Shown here: piece after piece, positions 7,594 through 16,403 of the stretch | How positions within the stretch are numbered: position 1 is the first letter of the stretch | How the letters are laid out: the number at the start of each line of letters is the position of its first letter | Source of the DNA: G020354085 sp964629975 | GTDB lineage: Bacteria; Pseudomonadota; Gammaproteobacteria; Acidiferrobacterales; Sulfurifustaceae | Length of the DNA stretch: 35,898 bases | NCBI GenBank assembly: GCA_964629975.1 | Contig: CAZVUN010000017.1 | Location: 1 to 35,898, forward strand | Direction of reading: 5' to 3' | Notes under the pieces: generated by a model | Seen by the model: only the letters and a program-made list of their open reading frames with translations | The model's database searches: none | What the model was told of the DNA's origin: nothing | Position numbers and translations under genes: made by a program

Positions 7594-8223
7594 ATGACCT
7601 CGCAACGCACGCGCACGCGCCTGGTCGAGCGGCTGCGCGAGGAGGGTATTCGCCATGCCCGCGTGCTGGACGCCATCGGACAGATTCCACGCCACCTGTT
7701 TGTCGACGAGGCGCTGGCCCATCGCGCCTATGAGGACACTGCCTTGCCGATCGGTCTGGGGCAGACGATCTCGCAACCCTACATCGTCGCGCGCATGACC
7801 GAGGCGCTGCTTGCCTGCCAGCCACGCAAGGTGCTCGAGATCGGCACCGGCTCGGGCTACCAGACCGCGGTTCTCGCCAGCCTCGTGGAAGAGGTCTACA
7901 CAGTTGAGCGCCTCGAGCCGCTGATGAAGCAGGCGCGCCGCTGCCTGCGCGAGCTCGGTTTGCGCAATGTGCATTTTCGCGTCGCGGACGGCAGCGCGGG
8001 CTGGCCTGAGCATGCGCCCTACGATGCGGTTCTGGTAACGGCCGCCCCGCGTGAGGTTCCACCCGCGCTCGTCGAGCAGCTGGCGATCGGCGGGCGCCTC
8101 GTCATCCCGGTCGGCGGCGTTGGCGCGCAGGATCTGCTGGTGCTCGAGCGCGGCGAGAGCGGTGTCACCACTGAGCGCATCGAGCAGGTCGCATTCGTTC
8201 CCTTGGTGGCCGGCCGTCCGTGA
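7594..8223 (+). CDS. pcm: Protein-L-isoaspartate O-methyltransferase
   Basis: Pcm methylates L-isoaspartyl residues with S-adenosylmethionine so that damaged proteins can be repaired. Family motifs are LPIGLGQTISQPYIVARMTE, the SAM-binding VLEIGTGSGYQTAVLA, and FVPLVAGRP at the C-terminus. I chose ATG 7594 (MTSQRTRTRLVERL) because AGGG at 7583-7586 sits seven bases upstream and the length (209 residues) matches E. coli (208). An alternative ATG at 7567, overlapping the surE stop codon by one base, would add nine residues (MISRIQGIG) that look plausible, so the start is not settled. nlpD follows after 21 bases. Confidence 0.95.
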   Translation: MTSQRTRTRLVERLREEGIRHARVLDAIGQIPRHLFVDEALAHRAYEDTALPIGLGQTISQPYIVARMTEALLACQPRKVLEIGTGSGYQTAVLASLVEEVYTVERLEPLMKQARRCLRELGLRNVHFRVADGSAGWPEHAPYDAVLVTAAPREVPPALVEQLAIGGRLVIPVGGVGAQDLLVLERGESGVTTERIEQVAFVPLVAGRP

Positions 8224-8244
8224 TGGTCGTTGCGTCCGCTGCGG

Positions 8245-9210
8245 ATGCGTGATCGACCGGCACGGTGGCTCGCGCTCTCGGTTGGGATCGCGCTGCTGGC
8301 GGGTTGCGCCGCGCGTCCGCCGGCGCCGGTGCTCGAGCGTGGCGGTGGCCTGCGCCAAGCGGAATCCGAGCAGCGCGAGGTCGTGGCCGGCGACACGCTC
8401 TACAGCATCGCCTGGGAGTCGGGACGCGACTATCGCGAGCTCGCGCGCTGGAACGGCATTCCGTTTCCGTATGTCATCAAGCCGGGCCAGAAGATCCGCT
8501 TGCGCCCCCCGAAGACCACGCCAGCCGCGCGCAGCGGCGACGACATCCATGTCGTGAAGGCCGGCGACACGCTCTACCGAATTGCCACCGACGCGGGCGT
8601 GAGCCCGGGCGAGCTCGCCGCCTGGAACAACCTGACGCCGCCCTACCTGTTGAGGCCCGGCCAGAAACTGCGCACCCATCCGCCATCCGACGCGGGCAGG
8701 AGCGGGGTCGCGCGGGACGACAGGCCAACGGACGCGCGCAAGCCAACCGAAGCGCGGGCGGCATCGGATCCGTCAGCGAGCGCCTCACCGAGGGCGCGGC
8801 CCGCCCCTGCTGCCAAGGCGCCGACCGTCACCGGTACGGCGGCGCGCCATGCCGCTGACTGGGTGTGGCCGACCGAGGGTGCGCTGCTCGAGCGCTTCGG
8901 CGCGGGCAAGGGTATCGCGATAGGCGGCAAGAAGGGGCAGCCGATCCAGGCCGCGCGCGACGGGCGTGTGGTGTATCAGGGCAGTGGACTTCGCGGTTAC
9001 GGTGAGCTTATCATCGTCAAACACAGCGCTGAATTTCTGAGCGCCTATGCCCACTGCAGCAAGACCTATGTCAAGGAAGGCGACGTCGTGAAGCGGGGCC
9101 AGCGGATCGCTGACATGGGCAGCAGCGGCACGGATCGCGTCAAGCTGCACTTCGAGATCCGTTATCGCGGTACGCCCGTCGATCCACTCGAGCACCTGCC
9201 CAAAAAGTGA
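8245..9210 (+). CDS. nlpD: Lipoprotein NlpD, LysM/M23 amidase activator
   Basis: NlpD is an outer-membrane lipoprotein that activates a periplasmic amidase (AmiC in E. coli) during cell separation. The signal peptide ends in the lipobox LAGC at about residue 20. Two LysM domains follow: GDTLYSIAWESGRDYRELARWN and, about 55 residues later, GDTLYRIATDAGVSPGELAAWN. After a Ser/Pro/Ala-rich linker comes a C-terminal M23 (LytM) domain. The M23 metal site is degenerate: GKGIAIGG replaces the usual HxxxD motif, so it should not cleave peptidoglycan. ATG 8245 gives a clean signal peptide; TTG 8230 would add five residues. The rpoS promoter lies inside nlpD in E. coli; I could not locate one here. Confidence 0.93.
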   Translation: MRDRPARWLALSVGIALLAGCAARPPAPVLERGGGLRQAESEQREVVAGDTLYSIAWESGRDYRELARWNGIPFPYVIKPGQKIRLRPPKTTPAARSGDDIHVVKAGDTLYRIATDAGVSPGELAAWNNLTPPYLLRPGQKLRTHPPSDAGRSGVARDDRPTDARKPTEARAASDPSASASPRARPAPAAKAPTVTGTAARHAADWVWPTEGALLERFGAGKGIAIGGKKGQPIQAARDGRVVYQGSGLRGYGELIIVKHSAEFLSAYAHCSKTYVKEGDVVKRGQRIADMGSSGTDRVKLHFEIRYRGTPVDPLEHLPKK

Positions 9211-9212
9211 CC

Positions 9213-10337
<1,125 letters not shown>

Positions 10338-10358
10338 CCGCCGGCGCGCCGCGCGTGA

Positions 10359-10742
10359 CTAGCGCGGTGCTTCCTCGATCATCAGCAGCGCCGCCACCAC
10401 CCGGCGGCCTTCGCTCATCAGGATGTTGTAGGTGCGGCAGGCAGCGCCGGTATCCATCACTTCCAGGCCGATGCGGGCGTCAGTGAGCGGCCGGGTGGTC
10501 TCGCCGGCCGGCATGCGCAGTCGCGCACCGGTCCCGAGCAGCACCACCTCGGGCTTGAGCATCTCGAGCGTCTCGAAGTGCGCGCGCACCAGCTCGGCGA
10601 AACTGGCCGGCTCCCAGGGCTCGATCCGCTCCGGGGTGACGATGAGGCTGCGCGTGTAGGTCAGCTGGTTGATCGTGACGGCGCCCGGCCGATAGGCCCG
10701 GATCAGATTCTGACCGCCACCGGTTTCGAGCACGATCTTCAT
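10359..10742 (-). CDS. Mth938-domain (DUF498/Xcc1710-like) protein
   Basis: This 127-residue protein belongs to the Mth938/NDUFAF3-like family of small cytoplasmic proteins. No biochemical activity can be read from the sequence. Recognisable parts are GGGQNLIRAYRPGAVTIN near the N-terminus, SLIVTPERIEPWE, PEVVLLGTGARLRMP and the C-terminal GLEVMDTGAACRTYNILMSEGRRVVAALL. I start it at ATG 10742 (MKIVLETGGG); the frame is open for 20 more codons upstream, but those residues do not look like the family. It is convergent with rpoS and divergent from alaC, whose promoter lies just outside its 5' end. Confidence 0.85.
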   Translation of the reverse strand: MKIVLETGGGQNLIRAYRPGAVTINQLTYTRSLIVTPERIEPWEPASFAELVRAHFETLEMLKPEVVLLGTGARLRMPAGETTRPLTDARIGLEVMDTGAACRTYNILMSEGRRVVAALLMIEEAPR

Positions 10743-10763
10743 GCCGCACACCTGTCCTCGCAG

Positions 10764-10792
10764 TTGGCGTGCCGGGACGAAGGCCCTATAAT
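10764..10792 (+). promoter_or_regulatory. Sigma70 promoter for alaC-hom
   Basis: TTGGCG (10764-10769) and a consensus TATAAT (10787-10792) are separated by 17 bases. Transcription should begin near 10799, giving a leader of about 45 bases before the alaC ATG at 10845. The site sits in the divergent gap just outside the start of the minus-strand Mth938 gene. Confidence 0.75.
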
Positions 10793-10844
10793 GCACGCGC
10801 ATTCAATATCTTGGGTGCATCAACTATAGCGCCCGCGCAGGCCC

Positions 10845-12074
10845 ATGTCACAACCGGACAACGACTTCCCACGCATCAAGCGGTTGCCGCCTTACGTCTT
10901 CAACATCGTCAACGAGTTGAAGGCCGCGGCGCGCCGGCGCGGCGAGGACATCATCGATTTCGGCATGGGCAACCCCGATGGCGCCACCCCGAAGCACATC
11001 GTCGCCAAGCTGATCGAGGCCGCGCAGCGCGAGGACACGCACCGTTATTCGGTGTCGCGCGGTATCCCGCGCCTGCGGCGCGCGATCTGCCAGTGGTACA
11101 AGCGCCGCTTCGATGTCGACCTCGACATGGACAGCGAGGCGATCGTCACCATCGGTTCGAAGGAAGGGTTGTCGCATCTGGCGCTCGCCACGGTGGACCG
11201 CGGTGATGCGGTGCTGGTACCGAACCCGACGTATCCGATCCACACCTACGGCTTCGTCATCGCTGGCGCCGACATCCGCCACGTGCCGCTGCTGCCCGGT
11301 AACGATTTCTTCGCTGAGCTCGAGAAGGCGGTGCGCGAGACCTGGCCCAAGCCCAAGTTTCTGGTGCTCAACTTCCCGGCCAATCCGACCACCATGTGCG
11401 TGGATCTCGCGTTCTTCGAGCGCGCCGTGGCATTCGCGCGCGAGCATGGCATCTGGGTCATCCACGATCTCGCCTATGCCGACATCTCGTTCGACGGCTA
11501 CGTTGCGCCCTCGATTCTGCAGGTGCCTGGCGCCAAGGATGTGGCGGTCGAGTTCTTCACCCTGTCGAAGAGCTACAACATGCCGGGCTGGCGCGTCGGA
11601 TTCATGTGCGGGAACCGCCAGCTGGTGGCGGCGCTGGCGCGCCTGAAGTCGTATTTCGACTATGGGATGTTCACACCGATTCAGGTGGCCGCGATCCTCG
11701 CGCTCGAGGGCCCGCAGGACTGCCTGGAGGAGATCCGCCGCACTTACCAGAGCCGGCGTGACGTGTTGTGCAATGGCCTGTACTCCGCCGGCTGGATCGT
11801 GGAGAAGCCGAAGGCCACCATGTTCCTGTGGACCCCGATCCCGGAGCCGTATCGGCACCTCGGCTCGCTCGAGTTCTCGAAGAAGCTGCTCAACGAGGCC
11901 AAGGTGGCGGTGTCGCCGGGCGTTGGCTTCGGCGAGTACGGCAATGACTACGTGCGCTTCAGCCTGATCGAGAACGAACACCGCACGCGCCAGGCGGTGC
12001 GCTCGATCCGCGAAATGTTCCGGCGCGACAAGGTGCTCGACCACAAGACCGTGCCGCAGAGGAAGGAGGCGTGA
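10845..12074 (+). CDS. alaC: Glutamate-pyruvate aminotransferase, AlaC-like
   Basis: This is a fold-type I PLP-dependent aminotransferase (class I/II, 409 residues) that probably makes alanine from pyruvate and glutamate. Motifs include DIIDFGMGNPDGATPKHI, HRYSVSRGIPRLRRAI, PNPTYPIH, NFPANPTT and the PLP-lysine segment LSKSYNMPGWRVGF, with the Schiff-base lysine at about Lys242. The resemblance is to E. coli AlaC (YfdZ). A location directly before hom is common in beta- and gammaproteobacteria. The stop codon overlaps the GTG start of hom. Another amino-acid substrate is possible. Confidence 0.9.
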   Translation: MSQPDNDFPRIKRLPPYVFNIVNELKAAARRRGEDIIDFGMGNPDGATPKHIVAKLIEAAQREDTHRYSVSRGIPRLRRAICQWYKRRFDVDLDMDSEAIVTIGSKEGLSHLALATVDRGDAVLVPNPTYPIHTYGFVIAGADIRHVPLLPGNDFFAELEKAVRETWPKPKFLVLNFPANPTTMCVDLAFFERAVAFAREHGIWVIHDLAYADISFDGYVAPSILQVPGAKDVAVEFFTLSKSYNMPGWRVGFMCGNRQLVAALARLKSYFDYGMFTPIQVAAILALEGPQDCLEEIRRTYQSRRDVLCNGLYSAGWIVEKPKATMFLWTPIPEPYRHLGSLEFSKKLLNEAKVAVSPGVGFGEYGNDYVRFSLIENEHRTRQAVRSIREMFRRDKVLDHKTVPQRKEA

Positions 12075-13393
12075 AGCCGGTCGCGGTCGGCATCCTCGGG
12101 CTCGGCACCGTCGGCTGCGGTACGGTCAACGTGCTGGCGCGCAATCGCGAGGAGATCACGCGCCGTGCCGGTCGCGAGATCCGGATCGTGCAGGCCGCGG
12201 CGCGCGACATCGGCCGCCCGAGCGCCTGCCCGACCCTCGGTATCGAGCTCATCACCGATCCGCAGGGGGTCGTGCGCAACCCGGATGTCGACGTGGTGGT
12301 GGAGCTGATCGGCGGCTACGAGCCGGCACGCACCCTGGTGCTGGACGCCATCGCGCACGGCAAGCATGTGGTCACCGCGAACAAGGCGCTCATCGCCGTG
12401 CACGGCAACGAGATCTTTGCGGCGGCCCAGAGGAAGGGCGTCATGGTGGCGTTCGAGGCGGCGGTGGCGGGCGGCATTCCGATCATCAAGGCGGTACGCG
12501 AGGGGCTGGCCGGCAACCGCATCGAGTGGGTCGCCGGAATCATCAACGGCACGAGCAACTTCATCCTCACCGAGATGCGCGACCGCGGCGCCGAGTTCGA
12601 CGAGGTGCTCAAAGAGGCGCAGCGCCTGGGCTACGCCGAGGCCGATCCGACCTTCGACATCGAGGGCATCGATGCCGCGCACAAGCTCACCATCCTGGCC
12701 GCGATCGCCTTCGGCATCCCGCTGCAGTTCAAGAAGGTCTACGTCGAGGGCATCACGCGCATCACACGCGCCGATGTTGCCTATGCCGAGCAGCTTGGCT
12801 ACCGCCTGAAGCTGCTCGGGATCGCGCGGCGCAACGACGGTGCGGTGGAGCTGCGCGTGCACCCCACCCTGATTCCGCACCGGCGCCTGATTGCCAACGT
12901 CGACGGTGCGATGAATGCGGTCGCGGTCAAGGGCGATGCCGTCGGACCGACGCTGTTCTACGGGGCCGGCGCCGGGGCCGAACCGACCGCCTCGGCCGTG
13001 GTCGCGGATCTCGTGGACGTGGTCCGTACGCTCACCACCGATCCCAACAATCGCGTGCCGCATCTGGCCTTTCAGCCCGACGCCATTGCCGATCTGCCGA
13101 TCCTGCCGATGGAGGAGGTGCAGACGTCGTACTACCTGCGCCTGCAGGCGCAGGACCGTCCCGGCGTGCTCGCCGACGTGACCCGCATCCTGGGCGACCT
13201 CGGCATCAGCATCGAGGCAATCCTGCAGAAGGAACCGGCGCCCGGGGCGAGTGTCGTGCCGATCATCATTCTCACCCAGCGCGTCGCCGAGAAGAACATG
13301 AACCAGGCGATCGCGCGCATCGAGGCGCTCGATTCGATCAGTGGCCAGGTCGCGCGCATCCGGTTGGAGCACCTCAATCCCGACTGGAGCTGA
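12071..13393 (+). CDS. hom: Homoserine dehydrogenase
   Basis: Hom reduces aspartate semialdehyde to homoserine with NAD(P)H, the branch point to threonine and methionine. The 440-residue protein is the monofunctional type, with no aspartokinase domain. It has an N-terminal Rossmann motif (GILGLGTVGCGTV), VTANKALIA, the catalytic-domain signature NGTSNFILTEM and YAEADPTFDIEGIDAAHKL. A C-terminal ACT domain (about 350-430, YLRLQAQDRPGVLADVTRILGD) suggests feedback control by threonine. The GTG start overlaps the alaC stop codon as GTGA and follows GGAGG. Confidence 0.96.
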   Translation: MKPVAVGILGLGTVGCGTVNVLARNREEITRRAGREIRIVQAAARDIGRPSACPTLGIELITDPQGVVRNPDVDVVVELIGGYEPARTLVLDAIAHGKHVVTANKALIAVHGNEIFAAAQRKGVMVAFEAAVAGGIPIIKAVREGLAGNRIEWVAGIINGTSNFILTEMRDRGAEFDEVLKEAQRLGYAEADPTFDIEGIDAAHKLTILAAIAFGIPLQFKKVYVEGITRITRADVAYAEQLGYRLKLLGIARRNDGAVELRVHPTLIPHRRLIANVDGAMNAVAVKGDAVGPTLFYGAGAGAEPTASAVVADLVDVVRTLTTDPNNRVPHLAFQPDAIADLPILPMEEVQTSYYLRLQAQDRPGVLADVTRILGDLGISIEAILQKEPAPGASVVPIIILTQRVAEKNMNQAIARIEALDSISGQVARIRLEHLNPDWS

Positions 13394-13485
13394 ACCGTCG
13401 CACGCGGACCGGGCGCGGCGCTGCTGCGTGCGCTTAGCGCGCCGCACCGCCCAGCCGTAGAATTCCCGACACAGAGACCAACGCC

Positions 13486-14631
13486 ATGAACCTTGGGCAT
13501 CGCTACACCGGGCTGATCGACAGGTACCGCGATCGACTGCCGGTGCACGACGACACGCGCATCATCAGCCTCGGCGAGGGCAACACGCCGCTTATTCGCC
13601 TGCGCAACGTCCCGCGCCTGATCGGCCACGACGTCGAGATCTATGTGAAGTTCGAGGGGCTCAACCCGACCGGCTCGTTCAAGGACCGCGGCATGACCAT
13701 GGCGGTCACCAAGGCGGTGGAGGAGGGCAGCCGCGCCATCATCTGCGCCTCGACCGGCAACACCTCGGCGGCCGCGGCTGCCTATGCGGCGCGCGCCGGC
13801 ATCACCTGCTTCGTGCTGATTCCGGAGGGCAAGATCGCCCTCGGCAAGCTTGCCCAGGCCATGATCCACGGCGCGGTGGTGGTGCAGATCCAGGGCAACT
13901 TCGACGCCGGCATGCAGCTGGTGAAGGAGGTTGCCAACGAGGCGCCGGTCACGATCGTCAACTCGATCAATCCGTACCGCCTGCAGGGCCAGAAGACCGC
14001 CGCCTTCGAGATCGTCGAGGAGCTCGGGCGTGCGCCCGACTTCCATTGCCTGCCGGTCGGCAATGCCGGGAACATCACCGCCCACTGGATCGGCTACTGC
14101 GAGTACTCCTCGATGAGCGGCGAGGCCGTGACCGAGGCCTGCACCTTCTGCAAGGGTCACTGCCGCTACGCCGGCGGGGCCATCGCCGGTAACCGCCCGA
14201 AGATGGTCGGCTACCAGGCCGCCGGCAGCGCGCCGTTCCTGCGCGGCGCGATGGTCGATGACCCCGAGACCGTGGCCACCGCCATTCGCATCGGCCACCC
14301 GCAGTCCTGGGCACAGGCCTGGAAGGTCAAGGAGGAATCGGGCGGCTGGTTCGAGGAGTGCAGTGATGCGGAAATCCTCGCCGCCCAGCGGCTGCTGGCC
14401 GAGCGCGAGGGGGTATTCTGCGAACCGGCGTCGGCCACGTCCGTCGCCGGCGTACTCAAGGACGTGCGCCGCGGTCGCATCCCGCCCGGCTCGAGCGTGG
14501 TCTGTACCCTCACCGGGCATGGCCTCAAGGACCCGGATACGGCGATCAAGCAGAGCACCGCCCCGGTGATCAAGGTCGCCGCGCGGCTGGACGAAGTAAA
14601 GAAGGCGATTCTCGACAATGTCGCGAAGTAA
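13486..14631 (+). CDS. thrC: Threonine synthase with a cysteine-rich insert
   Basis: ThrC converts O-phosphohomoserine to threonine with PLP. The 381-residue protein is of the short, fold-type II group: LGEGNTPLIRL, the PLP lysine in NPTGSFKDRGM (Lys66), ASTGNTSAAAAAYAARAG and the phosphate-binding PVGNAGNITAHWIGY. Between that Gly-rich loop and PKMVGYQAAGSAPF lies a segment with four cysteines (C205, C219, C222 and C226; CTFCKGHC). I do not recall this in B. subtilis-type enzymes, and it could bind a metal or form disulfides. TAGAAT at 13458-13463, with a weak TTAGCG 18 bases upstream, could be a promoter for thrC. The gene lies 92 bases after hom. Confidence 0.94.
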   Translation: MNLGHRYTGLIDRYRDRLPVHDDTRIISLGEGNTPLIRLRNVPRLIGHDVEIYVKFEGLNPTGSFKDRGMTMAVTKAVEEGSRAIICASTGNTSAAAAAYAARAGITCFVLIPEGKIALGKLAQAMIHGAVVVQIQGNFDAGMQLVKEVANEAPVTIVNSINPYRLQGQKTAAFEIVEELGRAPDFHCLPVGNAGNITAHWIGYCEYSSMSGEAVTEACTFCKGHCRYAGGAIAGNRPKMVGYQAAGSAPFLRGAMVDDPETVATAIRIGHPQSWAQAWKVKEESGGWFEECSDAEILAAQRLLAEREGVFCEPASATSVAGVLKDVRRGRIPPGSSVVCTLTGHGLKDPDTAIKQSTAPVIKVAARLDEVKKAILDNVAK

Positions 14632-14802
14632 GCCCGGCCGGTTCGGCCTGCGCGGCCCCTGCCCGGGCACTGCAGTGACCGGCGGCCGCTGCGCGTTGCG
14701 CCAATTGATCCAGGTCATATCGCGGTAAGCTGTGTTCTGGTGTCGTACCAAGAGCGGAGCTGTGCCGCGCACCACCTGAGGATGTGCGCCGACGCGAGGT
14801 CG

Positions 14803-14819
14803 TGCATGCAACGCATGCA
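14803..14819. promoter_or_regulatory. 17-bp palindrome upstream of tctCBA, putative operator
   Basis: TGCATGC-AAC-GCATGCA is a perfect inverted repeat with 7-base arms and a 3-base spacer. It ends 55 bases before the tctC start, in the 243-base gap after thrC. The gap otherwise holds no gene I can recognise. The form fits a dimeric repressor or activator site. No regulator gene lies next to the transporter. Confidence 0.45.
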
Positions 14820-14874
14820 GCGGTTCTGGAACTACTGAACAATGGGGTCCGTGGTCAACTGCAGGAGGTGTCAC

Positions 14875-15849
14875 ATGTCTCGCGCGTTGTCGTTGCTTGT
14901 CGGTGTACTGGTGCTCGTGGCCGGCCAGGCCGTGCCAGCCGATACGTATCCGTCCAAGGTCATCACGCTGGTTGTACCGTTCTCCGCGGGCGGACCGACC
15001 GACACCGTGGCGCGACTGATTGCGCAACCGATGAGCAAACACCTCGGGCAGACCATCATCGTGGAAAACATCGGTGGCGCCGGCGGCACCTTGGCCGCCG
15101 GCCGCGTGGCGCGCGCGCCGGGCGATGGCTACACGCTCTTTCTTCACCACATCGGCATGGCGACCAGCGCCACCCTCTACCGCAAGCTGCCCTACGAAGT
15201 GCTCGCGGATTTCGAACCGATCGGCCTGGTGACGCCGGTACCGATGACCATCATCGCCAGGCGCGACATGCCGGCCAAGGATATCAAGGAGTTCATCAGT
15301 TACATCAAGGCCAACAAGGACAAGGTCACCTACGGCAATGCCGGTGTCGGCGCCGCCTCGCACCTGTGCGGCATGCTGTTCATGAGCGCCCTCGGCACGC
15401 AGTTTACGACCGTCTCGTACAAGGGCACGGGTCCGGCGATGAACGATCTGCTGGCCGGTGTGTTCGACTTCATGTGCGATCAGACCACCAACACCACGCC
15501 CCAGATCAAGGGCGGCAAGGTCAAGGCGTATGCGGTTACCAGCAAGACGCGCGTGCCATCGCTGCCGGAGCTGCCGACGCTCGATGAGTCGGGCCTGAAG
15601 AATTTCGAGGTCGCAGTGTGGCATGGGCTGTACGCACCCAAGGGCACGCCCAAGCCGATCGTCGACCGGGTGTCGGCGGCGCTGCGCGAGGCCCTCAAGG
15701 ACGAAACCGTGAAGAAACGCTTCGCCGATCTGGGCACCGAGCCCGAGCCGGCGGCGCGCGCCACCCCGGAAGCGCACCGCGCCTTCCTCAAGGCCGAGGT
15801 CGAAAAGTGGGCGCCCATCATCAAGGCGGCAGGCAGCTACGCTGACTGA
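14875..15849 (+). CDS. tctC: TctC-family (Bug) periplasmic solute-binding protein
   Basis: This is the periplasmic binding subunit of a tripartite tricarboxylate transporter. The 324-residue protein has an N-terminal signal peptide (MSRALSLLVGVLVLVAGQ, probable cleavage after VPA at about 22). Family motifs follow: YPSKVITLVVPFSAGGPTDTVARL, IIVENIGGAGGTLAAGRVARAPGDGYTL, YGNAGVGAASHLCG and VSYKGTGPAMNDLLAG. AGGAGGTG at 14863-14870 fixes the start at ATG 14875 rather than the in-frame ATG at 14842. Bug proteins bind varied carboxylates (citrate, terephthalate, dicarboxylates, amino acids), and the ligand cannot be named. tctB and tctA follow. Confidence 0.92.
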   Translation: MSRALSLLVGVLVLVAGQAVPADTYPSKVITLVVPFSAGGPTDTVARLIAQPMSKHLGQTIIVENIGGAGGTLAAGRVARAPGDGYTLFLHHIGMATSATLYRKLPYEVLADFEPIGLVTPVPMTIIARRDMPAKDIKEFISYIKANKDKVTYGNAGVGAASHLCGMLFMSALGTQFTTVSYKGTGPAMNDLLAGVFDFMCDQTTNTTPQIKGGKVKAYAVTSKTRVPSLPELPTLDESGLKNFEVAVWHGLYAPKGTPKPIVDRVSAALREALKDETVKKRFADLGTEPEPAARATPEAHRAFLKAEVEKWAPIIKAAGSYAD

Positions 15850-15927
15850 TTCGGGCATGGCGCATTCCGTCGTGCCGTGCAGAGCCGTGGCCTGCCGCGC
15901 CGTGCCACGACGCACGCAAGACCCAAG

Positions 15928-16389
15928 ATGACCCCCCGCATCCGCAATCCGAAGGACTTCTGGACCGGGGCCATCTTCATGGTCGTCGGCGCGGCGGCCG
16001 TCGTGCTGGCGCGCGAATATCCGTTCGGCACGACCTTCAAGATGGGTCCGGGCTATTTCCCGACCGTGCTCGGCGCGCTGCTCGCCTTGGTGGGGCTGGT
16101 GGCGGTCCTGCGCGGCCTGCTGCGACCGGGCACGGCGCTCGGCGTGTTCGCCTACCGGGAGATCGTGCTGATCCTGACGGCGACGCTGCTGTTCGGTGTG
16201 CTGCTGCGTGGCGCGGGGTTGATCGTGGCCGTGCTGCTGCTGGTCATGACCTCGGCCTACGCCAGCCGCTTTTTCCGCTGGGGCACGGCGCTCGCGCTCG
16301 GTGCCGGCTCGGCGGCATTCTGCGTGCTGGTGTTCGTCAAGGCACTGGGCCTGCCGATCCCGCTGCTCGGAACATGGCTTGGCCAATGA
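15928..16389 (+). CDS. tctB: TctB-family small membrane subunit
   Basis: This is the small, poorly conserved integral membrane component of the same transporter. From ATG 15928 (MTPRIRNPKDFWTGAIF) it has 153 residues and about four or five hydrophobic helices, including GAIFMVVGAAAVVLA, VLGALLALVGLVAVL, EIVLILTATLLFGVLL and GLIVAVLLLVM. The GPGYFP motif after the first helix is typical of TctB. An upstream in-frame start at 15877 would add 17 hydrophilic residues and seems less likely. It lies 78 bases after tctC and 14 bases before tctA. Confidence 0.88.
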   Translation: MTPRIRNPKDFWTGAIFMVVGAAAVVLAREYPFGTTFKMGPGYFPTVLGALLALVGLVAVLRGLLRPGTALGVFAYREIVLILTATLLFGVLLRGAGLIVAVLLLVMTSAYASRFFRWGTALALGAGSAAFCVLVFVKALGLPIPLLGTWLGQ

Positions 16390-16403
16390 GCGGGGCAGGC
16401 TAG

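Noticed and set aside
8245..9210. Degenerate M23 site of NlpD as a novelty
   Set aside because: Loss of the metal ligands is normal for NlpD and EnvC amidase activators.
13132..16386. Minus-strand open frame of 1084 codons opposite hom, thrC, tctC and tctB
   Set aside because: It is the shadow of GC-rich codons on the other strand. It is rich in His, Arg, Asp and Ala without any domain, and it runs across four well-supported genes and their gaps.
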